A stretch of 60,545 nt of DNA from Rickettsiales bacterium UBA4270 (GTDB taxonomy: Bacteria; Pseudomonadota; Alphaproteobacteria; Rickettsiales; Deianiraeaceae). Shown one piece after another: positions 1 to 9,361 of the stretch. The notes under the pieces were generated by a model. That model saw nothing but the letters and a program-made list of their open reading frames with translations, did no database searches and had not been told where the DNA came from. The position numbers were made by a program, and so were the translations under genes. Within the stretch, counting starts at the first letter, position 1, and each line of letters opens with the position of its first letter. The stretch spans positions 1 through 60,545 of the forward strand of contig DGWA01000001.1 in the NCBI GenBank assembly GCA_002395105.1, given 5' to 3'.

Positions 1-3
1 AAA

Positions 4-186
4 TCAATAACAATAATCATTTCCTGAATATTCTATGTCTTTTGAATTTATAGGTGAGTGATTATTTTTGTTTTTCTTTTTGTTTTGATATGGAAAAACT
101 ATTATTTCTGTTTTTTTTCGCTTTTTATACTTACTTACCTTAGAATTATCATGAATTGTATTATCATTATCAATTAAATCTGACAT
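4..186 (-). CDS. small hydrophilic hypothetical protein, 60 aa
   Basis: This is a complete ATG-to-TGA frame at the very edge of the window. The peptide is highly charged, rich in Asn, Lys and Asp, with no signal peptide or membrane segment, and I recognise no family. A perfect 11-bp inverted repeat lies 13 bases upstream of the start, which is where an operator would sit, and it follows the type IIG-like gene on the same strand. That placement would suit a small R-M accessory or control protein, but it has no helix-turn-helix pattern that I can see. A chance ORF is a real alternative in DNA this rich in A+T. Confidence 0.35.
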   Translation of the reverse strand: MSDLIDNDNTIHDNSKVSKYKKRKKTEIIVFPYQNKKKNKNNHSPINSKDIEYSGNDYCY

Positions 187-198
187 ATTAAATTAACA

Positions 199-222
199 TA
201 CTTATTTTAGATAAAATAAGTA
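199..222. promoter_or_regulatory. perfect 11-bp inverted repeat (operator-like dyad)
   Basis: The arms TACTTATTTTA and TAAAATAAGTA are exact reverse complements separated by GA. The dyad lies between the 3' end of the R-M gene and the start of the 60-codon ORF. No T-run follows it in a position that would make it an obvious terminator, so an operator upstream of the small ORF is the better reading. Confidence 0.4.
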
Positions 223-298
223 AAATTGTCAAAAAAAATAAAATTTCTACATTATATTTTTCTCTTCACTTCTTAATCTACGCGCGCAAGTAATATAA

Positions 299-2803
299 CT
301 AATAAATATTCTCCCTCTCCCAAAGCAACAAACCACTTTCCACAAGTTGCTTGTTAATTTTCTTTGCTAAAATGTCTCTTTTGTCAAAAAAGTTGATAAA
401 AATTGGTAAAATCTCTGATGGAACAACTTTTTTGATTGTGTTTTTTCCAAAACCTTTTGTGCCTTTTGTGGTTTTAACTTTATTTATTCTTGTATCATTT
501 TCACATTGATATTCTTGGAATTCACCAGTTTTTCCCATCAATGCACTGGTTATATCGTAAAAACTATCATTAAAGTCGGCACCAGTAGATTTTTGAAATC
601 CACAATCTTTATAATCAAATGTGCCATGATAATATCTAAAAATCTCCAAACCTGCATTATAAAGGTCTTTGGCTTCTTGTGAAAACTCAAATTGTAACAA
701 CCATTCACGGAAATCAAAACTTTTTGTCTCATCTTTTTTGTTTACTCCGTCAAAATCAAGTATTTCTTGCTTATAATACAAAACATTCAAATCATTCGCA
801 TTACAACCCAACTCTTCTGCGGTGTAGGGCATGATGTAATTTTTACATTGAAAATTATTTTTTTTCTTGTTAGAAAGACTATTACCTTTATAGTATAAAG
901 CAAACATAATACTGTCATTAAAAAGTTCTTCTGGAATATCTTCAACTTTTCCTTTATAAACATAGTCATTTATTTCAAAATATTTACAATGAGTGTTAAA
1001 GTTAATACCTTTTGATAACAAACAATATTTTAAGTTATCTATTGTTATTTTCTTTAATTCATTTTTTGTACTTTTGTTTGTAAGATTTATACAATTAGAT
1101 AGATAAACATATGACCCGAGGGAGAAAGATGAAGAATTATCTTTAATTTTTTTATTTATATCATCCAATAAATTTGTTTCTTGCCTATAAGTATAAGTTT
1201 TGATGTAATCAAAAGTATCTAATTTATTGTTGTATTCATATCTATCAAATGGTAAATTCATTTTATCAATTTTCTCTCCTTTGTTTTTATCAAAAATAAT
1301 TTGAGAAATAGGACCATCTGTTAGTAAAAAAGTATTTTTCTTGCTACTCATAATATGAGAAACAACATTATATTTTGCTTTAATATAATTATCTATTTCA
1401 TCATTCCAAAATGAATTTGTATTATAATAAAACACAATCGTCTCTGGTTGCAACTTGCAAACCTTGTTGAAAAACTCTATTGCAAGATTGTTTTTCTTGC
1501 CCTTGACTCGTTGATATGGTGGATTCATAATTACCATTAGCTTTCTACCTGATTGTTTAACTATTTCATCAATTGTTGTTAAGCATCCTTTAAATAGAAA
1601 CACTGGTTCGCTATTGTCTGCTAAGTAATCAAACTTTATTGCATTATCAAAGTATTTTATTCTACAAGTATCAACATCACCTTGTTCTAAAGTTGACATA
1701 AAACAAAAGTTTCTTCTGAAATCTTTTGGAAATTCATTTTCAAGATTTCCAACACCACAGCAAGGGTCATAAACGATATACTCATCTTGCCAATTTTCGC
1801 CGTAGTATTTTTCAAGCAACTCATTTTGCTTCTTCACAAAACAATAAGGAGTATATTCTGCTCCTGTTGTTCTCCTGTATTTATCAGTATAAAGTTTTGC
1901 TCGATGTTCTAATATTGCTTCAAAACTCTCCACACTTGGTGGTCTTTTGTATGTTTTCCAGAAGGATTTATACTTGTTTTTATCTTTAAATATAAATATT
2001 TCTGTTCTTTTACCAAGTCCTTTTATATTATTTGAGTATCTTATTTCTTTTGTGTTTTCTGTGTCTGGGCTTAGTTCATACTTTGCAAGGTCTGTGTTTT
2101 GTTTTATTAATGATATTTCAATATCTCCTACTCTGCTTTTTACTATTTTACTATATTTTTCTCCTTTTGCTAAATCTGTTAAAAACAAGTAAATAAACTC
2201 TTGCTCGTTTTTGATGTCTTCATAAAATTCAACTTGTTGTTTCCAGTTGCTAAAAACTGAAACCACATTTTTTGTTGTTATTTCAATTTGTGTATTTTCT
2301 CCATTTAAAAGTTTGTTTATAAATTCTTTAATTTCTTCATTTTTATATGTTGCAATCTTGCCTTTCAATCTGTCGTTTATCCTATTTACTGCATCAATGG
2401 TTGGCTCGCTTGGTGTCTCTCCTTTCCAGTTTATGTCATTGTTAAACATTACGCTATCATCATCCCAAGTTGCATAATGTAAAATGTAATTGCCTTCAAC
2501 ATCAACATAAGCAACTGCAACTTTGTTGATAATTCCATAAATATTCTCTTGTTGTCTGTTTGTAAGAATTATTTGCGCTAATGCACTTCTCAATTCTTTG
2601 TCTTGAAATTCACCTTGCAAATCCAAGTTGTTGTTAAGTATTTTTCCTTGTTCTTTTGTTTCAATGTATAGCAATGGGTTGTTGTTTTTATCAAACAAAC
2701 ACATATCAACTCTGCTGTGTTTATCTTTTACTTGTTCTATTTGTGCTTTGCCATCAAAATATGTGTCATTAAATGATTTTCTAACTTCGCCTTCACTTAG
2801 CAT
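299..2803 (-). CDS. type IIG-like restriction endonuclease-methyltransferase
   Basis: A single-chain DNA restriction and N6-adenine methylation protein of 834 residues. The N-terminus has a PD-(D/E)xK-like nuclease pattern (Asp33, then Glu48-Thr-Lys50). A helical linker follows, then the methyltransferase core with an AdoMet-binding motif (DPCCGVGN from Asp346) and the catalytic NPPY motif (Asn427-Tyr430). The C-terminal 350 residues would contain the target-recognition domain. The ATG start is unambiguous. It is a distant paralogue of the split R-M gene at the other end of the window: both have the nuclease-methylase order and a C-terminal segment with a YNxxxEI/LxxYYH-like stretch. The frame is intact throughout, in contrast with the second copy. 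Target sequence cannot be predicted. Confidence 0.85.
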   Translation of the reverse strand: MLSEGEVRKSFNDTYFDGKAQIEQVKDKHSRVDMCLFDKNNNPLLYIETKEQGKILNNNLDLQGEFQDKELRSALAQIILTNRQQENIYGIINKVAVAYVDVEGNYILHYATWDDDSVMFNNDINWKGETPSEPTIDAVNRINDRLKGKIATYKNEEIKEFINKLLNGENTQIEITTKNVVSVFSNWKQQVEFYEDIKNEQEFIYLFLTDLAKGEKYSKIVKSRVGDIEISLIKQNTDLAKYELSPDTENTKEIRYSNNIKGLGKRTEIFIFKDKNKYKSFWKTYKRPPSVESFEAILEHRAKLYTDKYRRTTGAEYTPYCFVKKQNELLEKYYGENWQDEYIVYDPCCGVGNLENEFPKDFRRNFCFMSTLEQGDVDTCRIKYFDNAIKFDYLADNSEPVFLFKGCLTTIDEIVKQSGRKLMVIMNPPYQRVKGKKNNLAIEFFNKVCKLQPETIVFYYNTNSFWNDEIDNYIKAKYNVVSHIMSSKKNTFLLTDGPISQIIFDKNKGEKIDKMNLPFDRYEYNNKLDTFDYIKTYTYRQETNLLDDINKKIKDNSSSFSLGSYVYLSNCINLTNKSTKNELKKITIDNLKYCLLSKGINFNTHCKYFEINDYVYKGKVEDIPEELFNDSIMFALYYKGNSLSNKKKNNFQCKNYIMPYTAEELGCNANDLNVLYYKQEILDFDGVNKKDETKSFDFREWLLQFEFSQEAKDLYNAGLEIFRYYHGTFDYKDCGFQKSTGADFNDSFYDITSALMGKTGEFQEYQCENDTRINKVKTTKGTKGFGKNTIKKVVPSEILPIFINFFDKRDILAKKINKQLVESGLLLWERENIY

Positions 2804-2864
2804 AGCTGGCTATTATCTTGTTTAAAATTAAAATCAAGATAGATACACAACGCAAAGTTATAAA

Positions 2865-4388
2865 CTATCTGATTTTATCAACTAATGAATTTGGTATAAG
2901 CATATACCAAGTGCCAGAAAAATTTTGATTTTTAGCTATAAATTCACCTTTTTTACCATGACCCATGTATAAATCTGCTCTTATAACACCTTTTATTGCG
3001 CTTCCTGTATCTTGAGCTATATAAAGTCTATTCCAATTAATCCACTTTTTATCATTATGATTATCAGAATCTATAACAGCAACATTAGTTTGTATCCACA
3101 TTGGCACTCCATATGGAATATATTTTGGATCAACTGCTATACTTCTCGACTGCGTTAATGGTGTACCTTGAGCGCCAACGATCGGTTCAAGACCAGACTT
3201 TCTTTGAAAGAAAACATAATTATCTGAAATACTTGTCGCCTTAAGAGCTTTTTCAGGTTCTGCATTTAACCATTCAATTGTTTTACCATAACCTTTTACA
3301 GGACAAAACTTAGGATTTTTTTTTATAAATTCACTATATGGAATAAATTTCATATTATTGTGTCCAGCATATACAAATTTATATTGTTTTCCGTCTTCAG
3401 TAACTCCTATACCAGAACCCTGCATTTGCATGAAATAAACATCCATCGGATTTGAAGCCCAACCTATTTCAAGTCCACGCCCATTCAATGCTCCAGAATT
3501 TATTTCATTTCTGCTAGGACATCTTTTTGCAAGTTTGCATTCAGCTGGCATTGTGTATATTGGATACCAATATTTTTCGTTTCTCGTTAAAGATATAGGT
3601 AATTCCCAAAGATAATATCCTGTAAATTTTCCAGTACTTTCCCCATTTGTTTTAGTAATCTTAAATGGTGAAAAATATCTTTCAAAAAACATCTTTTCAT
3701 AGCCAGCTTTATAATATTGTTTTCCTATATTGCAAAGTTCTCTCCAATTCGCTTCGTTTCCTATTGAAAATGTACCTGACTGCACTGGTTTATTTTCCTT
3801 AAAAGCAGTACAGCTTTGTAAAAAAGCATACAATGCATCTTTAAAATCATCGCCATGCCAATCACTAAGCAACGAATACGAACTTTCTGTAAATTTTATT
3901 TTTCCCTTCTTAAATTTTCTTGCACCAAATTGTTTTAAGCATAATGCCTTTGCTGAACCATTTATAATACCATCGTCTAATAAATCAGCTAATGTAGTTG
4001 TCTGCCGAGCTCTACAAACTCCAATCTTTCCCATTAAATCAGTTCTATCCCAAGACAATAAATCGGTTGTAATCTTATTGTTTATATAAAACTTTCTGCC
4101 AACAGCAACAGTTTGACCTTTTCGTTTTTGAAAATTTATCTCCAAATCTTCTAAGAATAAAGCTTCCTCAACAGTTACAGATGAAATATTTGTATTAACA
4201 TATGATTGTATATCCGCCTTAACACCCTTTGCTCTATTTGCTATTGAATAATAACCTTTTTTCCCAACTTTTATTATGTAGCTCCTATGCCTAATTACTT
4301 TATGGCACGAAGCAACAACGATTGCAACAGAAAAAATAAGCAACAACGATTTAATGCTAATGTTACAAAATATTTTAATTGTTTTCAT
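2865..4388 (-). CDS. mltA: membrane-bound lytic murein transglycosylase A
   Basis: MltA cleaves peptidoglycan glycan strands, leaving 1,6-anhydromuramyl ends, and normally acts from the inner face of the outer membrane. The N-terminus has a hydrophobic signal ending in a lipobox-like VVASC (Cys28), so a lipoprotein is likely. The family core is clear: FTGYY, MQMQGSG, and the C-terminal 3D-type domain with QDTGSAIKG (Asp460) followed by RADLYMGHG, which carries the catalytic aspartate region. At 507 residues it is longer than the E. coli enzyme because of about 100 extra residues before the core. It lies 20 bases after a Tim44-like gene on the same strand, the conserved alphaproteobacterial gene order, so co-transcription is likely. 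Its presence means this organism still remodels murein. Confidence 0.93.
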   Translation of the reverse strand: MKTIKIFCNISIKSLLLIFSVAIVVASCHKVIRHRSYIIKVGKKGYYSIANRAKGVKADIQSYVNTNISSVTVEEALFLEDLEINFQKRKGQTVAVGRKFYINNKITTDLLSWDRTDLMGKIGVCRARQTTTLADLLDDGIINGSAKALCLKQFGARKFKKGKIKFTESSYSLLSDWHGDDFKDALYAFLQSCTAFKENKPVQSGTFSIGNEANWRELCNIGKQYYKAGYEKMFFERYFSPFKITKTNGESTGKFTGYYLWELPISLTRNEKYWYPIYTMPAECKLAKRCPSRNEINSGALNGRGLEIGWASNPMDVYFMQMQGSGIGVTEDGKQYKFVYAGHNNMKFIPYSEFIKKNPKFCPVKGYGKTIEWLNAEPEKALKATSISDNYVFFQRKSGLEPIVGAQGTPLTQSRSIAVDPKYIPYGVPMWIQTNVAVIDSDNHNDKKWINWNRLYIAQDTGSAIKGVIRADLYMGHGKKGEFIAKNQNFSGTWYMLIPNSLVDKIR

Positions 4389-4408
4389 AATAAATTATTT
4401 TCACAAGC

Positions 4409-5041
4409 TTACTCTTCCTCAATATCATTCACAAGCCAAATATTATCTTTTTTCGAAAAATCATGCACAAAAGTCCAAGTCTCGCTAACGTTAACAATAT
4501 TGTGCTTATCGCCATCTATAACGTCATCATTTTCATTTGTTGTATAATTTATTTGTTCCATATTGAATATAATTTTTATCTCAAACACATTGCTGTTTTT
4601 AACAATATCGCATACATTTATGCCTTTAAATGATACAAGAAAAATATAATTTTTATCGTTATTTTTAAATGTTTCACAAACAACATCTGCAAGCTTTGAT
4701 GATAAAAACTTTTTAATTTCAGACGAATTCCGTTCATTATTCGCACTAAACACACATTCAACAACTTTGCTTGCAATCTTTGTAAATTTTGATAGAGAAA
4801 AATTTTCAATCTTTCCACGAAGAATATCTAAATTCTTTTTTGCATCATCAGACAAACTACAATATTGTTTAGTTTCTGCTTCTTCGTCTTCTTCATTGAC
4901 TTTTTCAGCTTCTTTAACATTGCATTTCTTGTTAATAGCATCGTATCCAAAATACATCTCATCGCTCTCTTCTCCAAGAACAGATTTAAGTTTTCTTATA
5001 ATAAAATATGTAATTAATGCTAACAATATTAATTCCAACAT
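4409..5041 (-). CDS. Tim44-like domain protein (TimA type)
   Basis: An alphaproteobacterial relative of mitochondrial Tim44. The 210-residue protein begins with one N-terminal membrane helix (residues 1-13 and following), has an acidic linker (residues 40-60), and ends in the Tim44-like fold. The diagnostic C-terminus ETWTFVHDFSKKDNIWLVNDI matches the family's W-x-F-x-R-D...W-x-L-x-x-I ending. The bacterial protein is thought to assist membrane protein or envelope functions; its exact role is not settled. It is directly upstream of mltA, a known neighbour in this class. The middle of the domain is diverged compared with free-living relatives. Confidence 0.8.
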   Translation of the reverse strand: MLELILLALITYFIIRKLKSVLGEESDEMYFGYDAINKKCNVKEAEKVNEEDEEAETKQYCSLSDDAKKNLDILRGKIENFSLSKFTKIASKVVECVFSANNERNSSEIKKFLSSKLADVVCETFKNNDKNYIFLVSFKGINVCDIVKNSNVFEIKIIFNMEQINYTTNENDDVIDGDKHNIVNVSETWTFVHDFSKKDNIWLVNDIEEE

Positions 5042-5152
5042 AATCTATTTGTTATTTTTATAAAATAAAATACAAGATTTTTTCTTTATTTTTTTACTTT
5101 TTGTAAACACTTGCAAATAAAAGTTTTAATTTTATTCTTATTCATCATTTAG

Positions 5153-6157
5153 ATGAATAAAGTTGTTTCGTATACAAAAAATTTTTCGATAATTTCAGTT
5201 ATATTTTTTTCATGCTTCTTATTTAACCAAAAATGTATAATTTCAGAAAGCTATGACGATTTCATAAAAAAAGTTGGTACAGATTTTAACAACAGCACAA
5301 CTACAGATAGCAAAAAAATAACAATCGGACAATTTAGCGATGGAAGTGATTTTGATTTTATTGGCACTATATGCGCAAATTATTCTAATTTTGCCGAAGA
5401 TAGATATAAAAACAATGATTTTATAGATGCATATTATTTTAGAACAAAAGCGGAAAAAATCAGAAGATATAAAATAATTTCACCATCAAATCCGTATTCT
5501 TTTGGCATTTTACCAGATGATATAGAACAATTTTTAATTGCCAGAGAACAGCTAAGAAATGTGTCAATAAATTCAATTGTAAACTCAAATGACGGACTTG
5601 TTCTTGCCGATAGTTACATTGCATTTGATTGCTGGCTTGAAGCTTTTGAAGAAGGTGGCTCTCAAGATAGAATGAAAAGATGTCGTAATAGATTTACAGA
5701 CAACATGAAAGCAATGAGGGTTTCTTTATTGACACAAGGTTATAGTATACTAGATATAACTGAAAAAGAAAATTTGGTTTTAAATAATAGGACACCAGCA
5801 TGCGAAAGTTGTGCTCTTTATGAGAAAGGACAATATTGTAATGCAATTTATTTTAACAAAGGAGACACGAGAATAATGGATAAAATGAATATTGTTATTA
5901 AACGTTTGGAGCAGAAATTATTATATTTTAATAGTTCTCAGATTTTAATCTTAGACTATTTAAGTGCGTCAAAATCTAACAAAAAACTTTCAGAAAATAG
6001 GCTTGAAGCTATTAAAAATTTACTCTATAACGTAATATCAAAAGATATGCCTGTAAAACCAGTTATAAAAATAATGCAGATAAAACTTAATGAAAGTCAA
6101 ATAGAAAAGAAAATATATAATGATGTAATAACTATTTGCATATCTGGAAATGAATAA
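5153..6157 (+). CDS. exported protein with degenerate OmpA-like C-terminal domain
   Basis: A 334-residue protein with an N-terminal signal or anchor (residues 10-27 hydrophobic, ending near Cys28). The C-terminal 90 residues follow the OmpA-like peptidoglycan-binding layout: a strand containing YFNKGDTRI, a long helix, a strand ILILDYLSA, then NKKLSENRLEAIKNLL, which parallels the family's N-x-x-LS-x-R-R-A-x-A-V motif. The usual Arg pair and Asp that contact meso-diaminopimelate are changed, so binding is uncertain. It is divergent from tim44/mltA across a 110-base gap that should hold both promoters. The middle region is not recognisable. Confidence 0.5.
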   Translation: MNKVVSYTKNFSIISVIFFSCFLFNQKCIISESYDDFIKKVGTDFNNSTTTDSKKITIGQFSDGSDFDFIGTICANYSNFAEDRYKNNDFIDAYYFRTKAEKIRRYKIISPSNPYSFGILPDDIEQFLIAREQLRNVSINSIVNSNDGLVLADSYIAFDCWLEAFEEGGSQDRMKRCRNRFTDNMKAMRVSLLTQGYSILDITEKENLVLNNRTPACESCALYEKGQYCNAIYFNKGDTRIMDKMNIVIKRLEQKLLYFNSSQILILDYLSASKSNKKLSENRLEAIKNLLYNVISKDMPVKPVIKIMQIKLNESQIEKKIYNDVITICISGNE

Positions 6158-6174
6158 AAAATAATATAATTAAA

Positions 6175-6921
6175 TTAATTCATTGATACACCGCCATTAA
6201 CAGATATAGTTGCGCCAGTTATATAATCAGCCATATCAGATGCTAAAAACAAACACGCCTGCGCGACATCATTTGGTTTGCCTATTCTTTTCATAGGTAT
6301 TTTTTCAATCAACGCATTTCTCGCTAAATCAGTCATTGCATTTGTCATTGGAGTTTCTATAAATCCAGGCGCAATGCAATTAGCTGTTATTCCTTTACTT
6401 GCATACTCCATTGCAAAACACTTCGTCATTGCAATTAATCCAGCTTTACTTGCAGAATAATTCGCTTGACCAATATTCCCAGTTATTCCAACAACGGAAG
6501 CTATATTTATAATTCTACCAAATTTTTGTCTCATCATTATTTTAATACACTCACGCGATAATACAAAATTTGCTGTCAAATTCACATCTATAACATTCTG
6601 CCATTGCTCATTTGTCATTTTTATAGCAAGCATATCCATTGTTATTCCAGCATTACCTATTAACACATCTATTCCGTTCATTGTCTTTGATGCCTCTTCA
6701 ACAAGACGTGATATTGATTTTCTATCCGAAAGATCACATGTTAAATAACCTATTTTTGAATTTGGAAATAATGATAAAAGTTCTTTTTTATAATTTATAA
6801 GAGAATCTTCAGTAACATTTGTTATAAACAATTCAGCACCATTTTTTAAAAATAATTCACAAATAGCCCTTCCTATTCCTCCAGTAGCACCTGTTATTAA
6901 CACTTTTTTTGCCTTTAACAT
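6175..6921 (-). CDS. fabG: 3-oxoacyl-[acyl-carrier-protein] reductase
   Basis: FabG reduces 3-oxoacyl-ACP with NADPH in fatty-acid elongation. The 248 residues are full length for the family. The Rossmann signature TGATGGIG is at residues 10-17, NAGIT follows the fourth strand, and the catalytic Tyr155-Ser-Ala-Ser-Lys159 with the upstream Ser of SVVG completes the active site. PGFIETPMT and the C-terminal ITGATISVNGG are typical of FabG rather than other SDRs. It converges on the preceding OmpA-like gene with 17 bases between them. A second SDR is at 24.4 kb; this copy is the better FabG. Confidence 0.92.
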   Translation of the reverse strand: MLKAKKVLITGATGGIGRAICELFLKNGAELFITNVTEDSLINYKKELLSLFPNSKIGYLTCDLSDRKSISRLVEEASKTMNGIDVLIGNAGITMDMLAIKMTNEQWQNVIDVNLTANFVLSRECIKIMMRQKFGRIINIASVVGITGNIGQANYSASKAGLIAMTKCFAMEYASKGITANCIAPGFIETPMTNAMTDLARNALIEKIPMKRIGKPNDVAQACLFLASDMADYITGATISVNGGVSMN

Positions 6922-7128
6922 ACAAATTTTGTATTTACAATTAAAATATATATCAAGTTTTAAAATGCAATATTCAATTACTAATTATATATTAATATTG
7001 TTAATTTTAACTTAATTTTAATAAAATTTTATTTAGATTTATTTTTTCAAAAAAATATCTTTTGTTTTTTTCTTGCATTTAATAAAATGTCTTTTACTTA
7101 TAACTTCACTGTTATAAGGTAGCTTTGT
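6922..7128. promoter_or_regulatory. divergent promoter region between fabG and the popZ-like gene
   Basis: These 207 bases separate two divergently transcribed genes and are almost wholly A+T. They must hold the promoter of the popZ-like gene and probably that of fabG. I see no ORF, repeat or clear operator, and the composition makes -10-like sequences uninformative. Confidence 0.4.
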
Positions 7129-8031
7129 ATGTTCTTTAAAAAAAAAGATGATTCAGATGTTGATGTACTTGAAAAAATTAAAGAAAAAATAGCAGAAGAT
7201 AATGATAAAAAGGAGCGAAAGTTGCCCGGAAACGATGAAGCCTTTTTAGAAGATGTACTTTCTGAAAAAGATCTCGATGAGACAAATGAATTATCCAATA
7301 AACATGATGTAAAAAAAGAAGAAAAAAATGATGATAGTCAATCATTTAACGATATAAATAAAATTGCAGATGAAACAATAAGTCAAGATAAAGATGAACA
7401 AGAAAAGTTTGAAGATAGCATAGACGACGACGATTTACTTGATGAATTAGTTGATTACGATGATAATGATGACGAAGAAGAAGAGGAAGAAGAGGATAAT
7501 GATTATGACGATGACGATATGGAAGATATAGAAACAGATGATTTAAATTTACCAAATAGTAATAAAAATAATAATTTATCGGCCAAAACAACAGAAAATA
7601 AATCAATTAATTCAGATAAAGGCTTAGAGAAAAATAACAATGTTAACACAAATAATATCCAATTTAATAAAACTGAAAATAATGATATAAAAAAGCAGTC
7701 ATTTACACAGGATAAAACTGAAAATCGAAATGGTATTAGTTTTAAAAACAATAATAAAAACAGAGCTATTAGCATTAGTGAAAAAACAAAGAACAATGTA
7801 AGGGGACATATAACTGAATTAATAGAAGATGTAAAAAATCAAATGTTAGTAAGAAGTTCTTCAATGACAAGACAAACTATTGGAGGTGACAAAACTATTA
7901 CGCAATTGGTTACTGAAATAGCGCAACCAATAATAGTAAAATACTTAGATGATAATTTAGAAAGAATTGTAAAAGATGCAATTAATAATGAAATTAAGAA
8001 AATAATCAACGATATAAATAATAACAATTAA
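7129..8031 (+). CDS. PopZ-like polar organising protein (DUF2497 C-terminus)
   Basis: The last 80 residues resemble the PopZ/DUF2497 oligomerisation region: KTITQLVTEIAQPIIVKYLDDNLERIVKDAI parallels the family pattern L-x-x-x-x-R-P-x-L-x-x-W-L-D-x-N-L-x-x-x-V. In alphaproteobacteria PopZ forms a scaffold at the cell pole and binds ParB and other clients through an N-terminal helix and a disordered acidic linker. Here an N-terminal charged helix is followed by a strongly acidic tract (about residues 88-140, almost uninterrupted Asp/Glu) and a long Asn/Lys-rich linker. At 300 residues it is longer than Caulobacter PopZ. The ATG start follows a 200-base intergenic region shared with fabG. Confidence 0.65.
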   Translation: MFFKKKDDSDVDVLEKIKEKIAEDNDKKERKLPGNDEAFLEDVLSEKDLDETNELSNKHDVKKEEKNDDSQSFNDINKIADETISQDKDEQEKFEDSIDDDDLLDELVDYDDNDDEEEEEEEDNDYDDDDMEDIETDDLNLPNSNKNNNLSAKTTENKSINSDKGLEKNNNVNTNNIQFNKTENNDIKKQSFTQDKTENRNGISFKNNNKNRAISISEKTKNNVRGHITELIEDVKNQMLVRSSSMTRQTIGGDKTITQLVTEIAQPIIVKYLDDNLERIVKDAINNEIKKIINDINNNN

Positions 8032-8070
8032 TAACGAGGTATTTTAATCTATTGTAAGAATTTCAATCTA

Positions 8071-9132
8071 TTATTCATTAACATTGACAATCACTTTGCC
8101 ATTTGTATTACCTTTAATAGCTCTTACATAAGCATCCCTTATATGATCTAAATTAAATTGTTTTGCCACTTTTATTTGTAATTTTCCAAGATGCACAAGA
8201 CGAGCCATTTTTGCAAAAATTTTCTTATCTATCTTTGTGTTATCTATTATAAGCATTCTTATATCATTCCTATTTTGTCCTGTTTTTTCATAACTTATAA
8301 ACGTTCCTTTTGGTTTCACGAGTTTAATTAATGAACTAATTGGTAATCCATGACGTAGATTAATAACAACATCGTACTTATTTGCTAAATATTTTTGTTT
8401 TTCCAAAAAGCTTGAATTAGAAATAAAATCTTTTACTCCAAAACTACCAAGCCAACTTTCGATACTTTCATCGTCTACGGCCGTAACCTCAAACCCACTT
8501 TTTGTCAATAAACCAGTTAACATTATACCAACTTCACTTATTGCATCATCAATTAAAACGCTTCCTTTGCTTAAACCATTTTTTTGAAGGTTATGAACAG
8601 CAAACCAATCTAATAATGCAGGTGTTGGAATAGCTGCTGCTTGTTTAAATGTTAATGAATATGGTTTTAAGTAAATATTATTTTGAGGAACTGATATATA
8701 ATCAGCACACGCTCCTTTGTTGTTTTTTAAATCTGTTATACCAAAAACAGGATCACCAATTTCATAAGTTTTAACTTTTTTTCCAACTTTCACAACAAAC
8801 CCGGAGAAATCAGAACATGGAACAAACTGTTTTGTATTTTTATTAATTTTAAAAAAATCATAATCTCTTTGCGTAAATGTTGCAGACTTAACATAAACTA
8901 GAACCTCATCATCTTTGACATCTGGGACTTTTTCACTAGAAATATAGATATTGTCGTAAAAATCTTTTTCACTTTTATTTCTAATATGAGCTACTCTCAT
9001 GAATTCAGGTATTCTAGATTTAAATTTAGAAACTCTATCAAAACTTACATTTGTATTTTCAACTATATAGGACACAAATGTTACTATCACGAACGTAGCC
9101 ATCAAGGATAGAATCCAGTTCTTCTTTATCAT
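8071..9132 (-). CDS. medium-chain dehydrogenase/reductase (quinone-oxidoreductase-like)
   Basis: A zinc-independent MDR-family NAD(P)H-dependent oxidoreductase. After an N-terminal membrane helix (about residues 5-25) comes a GroES-like domain (SATFTQRDYDFF, CSDFSGFVVKVG, GDPVFGITD) and a Rossmann domain (VLIDDAISEVGIMLTGL, then EVTAVDDE). The structural and catalytic zinc cysteines of alcohol dehydrogenases are missing. The nucleotide-binding glycines are degenerate, so the activity is uncertain. I prefer the ATG at 9132; a TTG twelve bases upstream would overlap atpE. It follows atpE by four bases, so it is probably translated from the same message, although no functional tie to ATP synthase is known. 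Confidence 0.7.
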   Translation of the reverse strand: MIKKNWILSLMATFVIVTFVSYIVENTNVSFDRVSKFKSRIPEFMRVAHIRNKSEKDFYDNIYISSEKVPDVKDDEVLVYVKSATFTQRDYDFFKINKNTKQFVPCSDFSGFVVKVGKKVKTYEIGDPVFGITDLKNNKGACADYISVPQNNIYLKPYSLTFKQAAAIPTPALLDWFAVHNLQKNGLSKGSVLIDDAISEVGIMLTGLLTKSGFEVTAVDDESIESWLGSFGVKDFISNSSFLEKQKYLANKYDVVINLRHGLPISSLIKLVKPKGTFISYEKTGQNRNDIRMLIIDNTKIDKKIFAKMARLVHLGKLQIKVAKQFNLDHIRDAYVRAIKGNTNGKVIVNVNE

Positions 9133-9136
9133 ACTA

Positions 9137-9361
9137 TCAAGCAAACATTAAGAGTAAAGCTAAGACAAGTCCAAAAAGACCCATTGCTTCCGCCAACCCT
9201 GCTCCAACGAACATATACTTAGAAATACTACTTTCAGCAGAAGGATTACGCGAAATTCCATTTAATGCACTTGAAAAAATCAATCCAACACCAATTGCTG
9301 CGCCGCCAAAGGCAATACCTAAAATTCCGACTGCTAAATATTTAAAAGCTTGAACCTCCAT
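9137..9361 (-). CDS. atpE: ATP synthase F0 subunit c
   Basis: Subunit c forms the rotating membrane ring of F1F0 ATP synthase. The 74-residue protein is two hydrophobic helices joined by the polar loop SRNPSAE, and the second helix holds the proton-binding Glu in GLAEAMGLFG. I chose the ATG at 9361 because MEVQAFKYLAVG aligns with the family N-terminus and gives the usual 74 residues; an in-frame ATG at 9433 would add 24 charged residues unlike any subunit c. The gene stands without atpB or atpF, its usual neighbours, and sits between rnj and an oxidoreductase gene. Confidence 0.9.
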   Translation of the reverse strand: MEVQAFKYLAVGILGIAFGGAAIGVGLIFSSALNGISRNPSAESSISKYMFVGAGLAEAMGLFGLVLALLLMFA

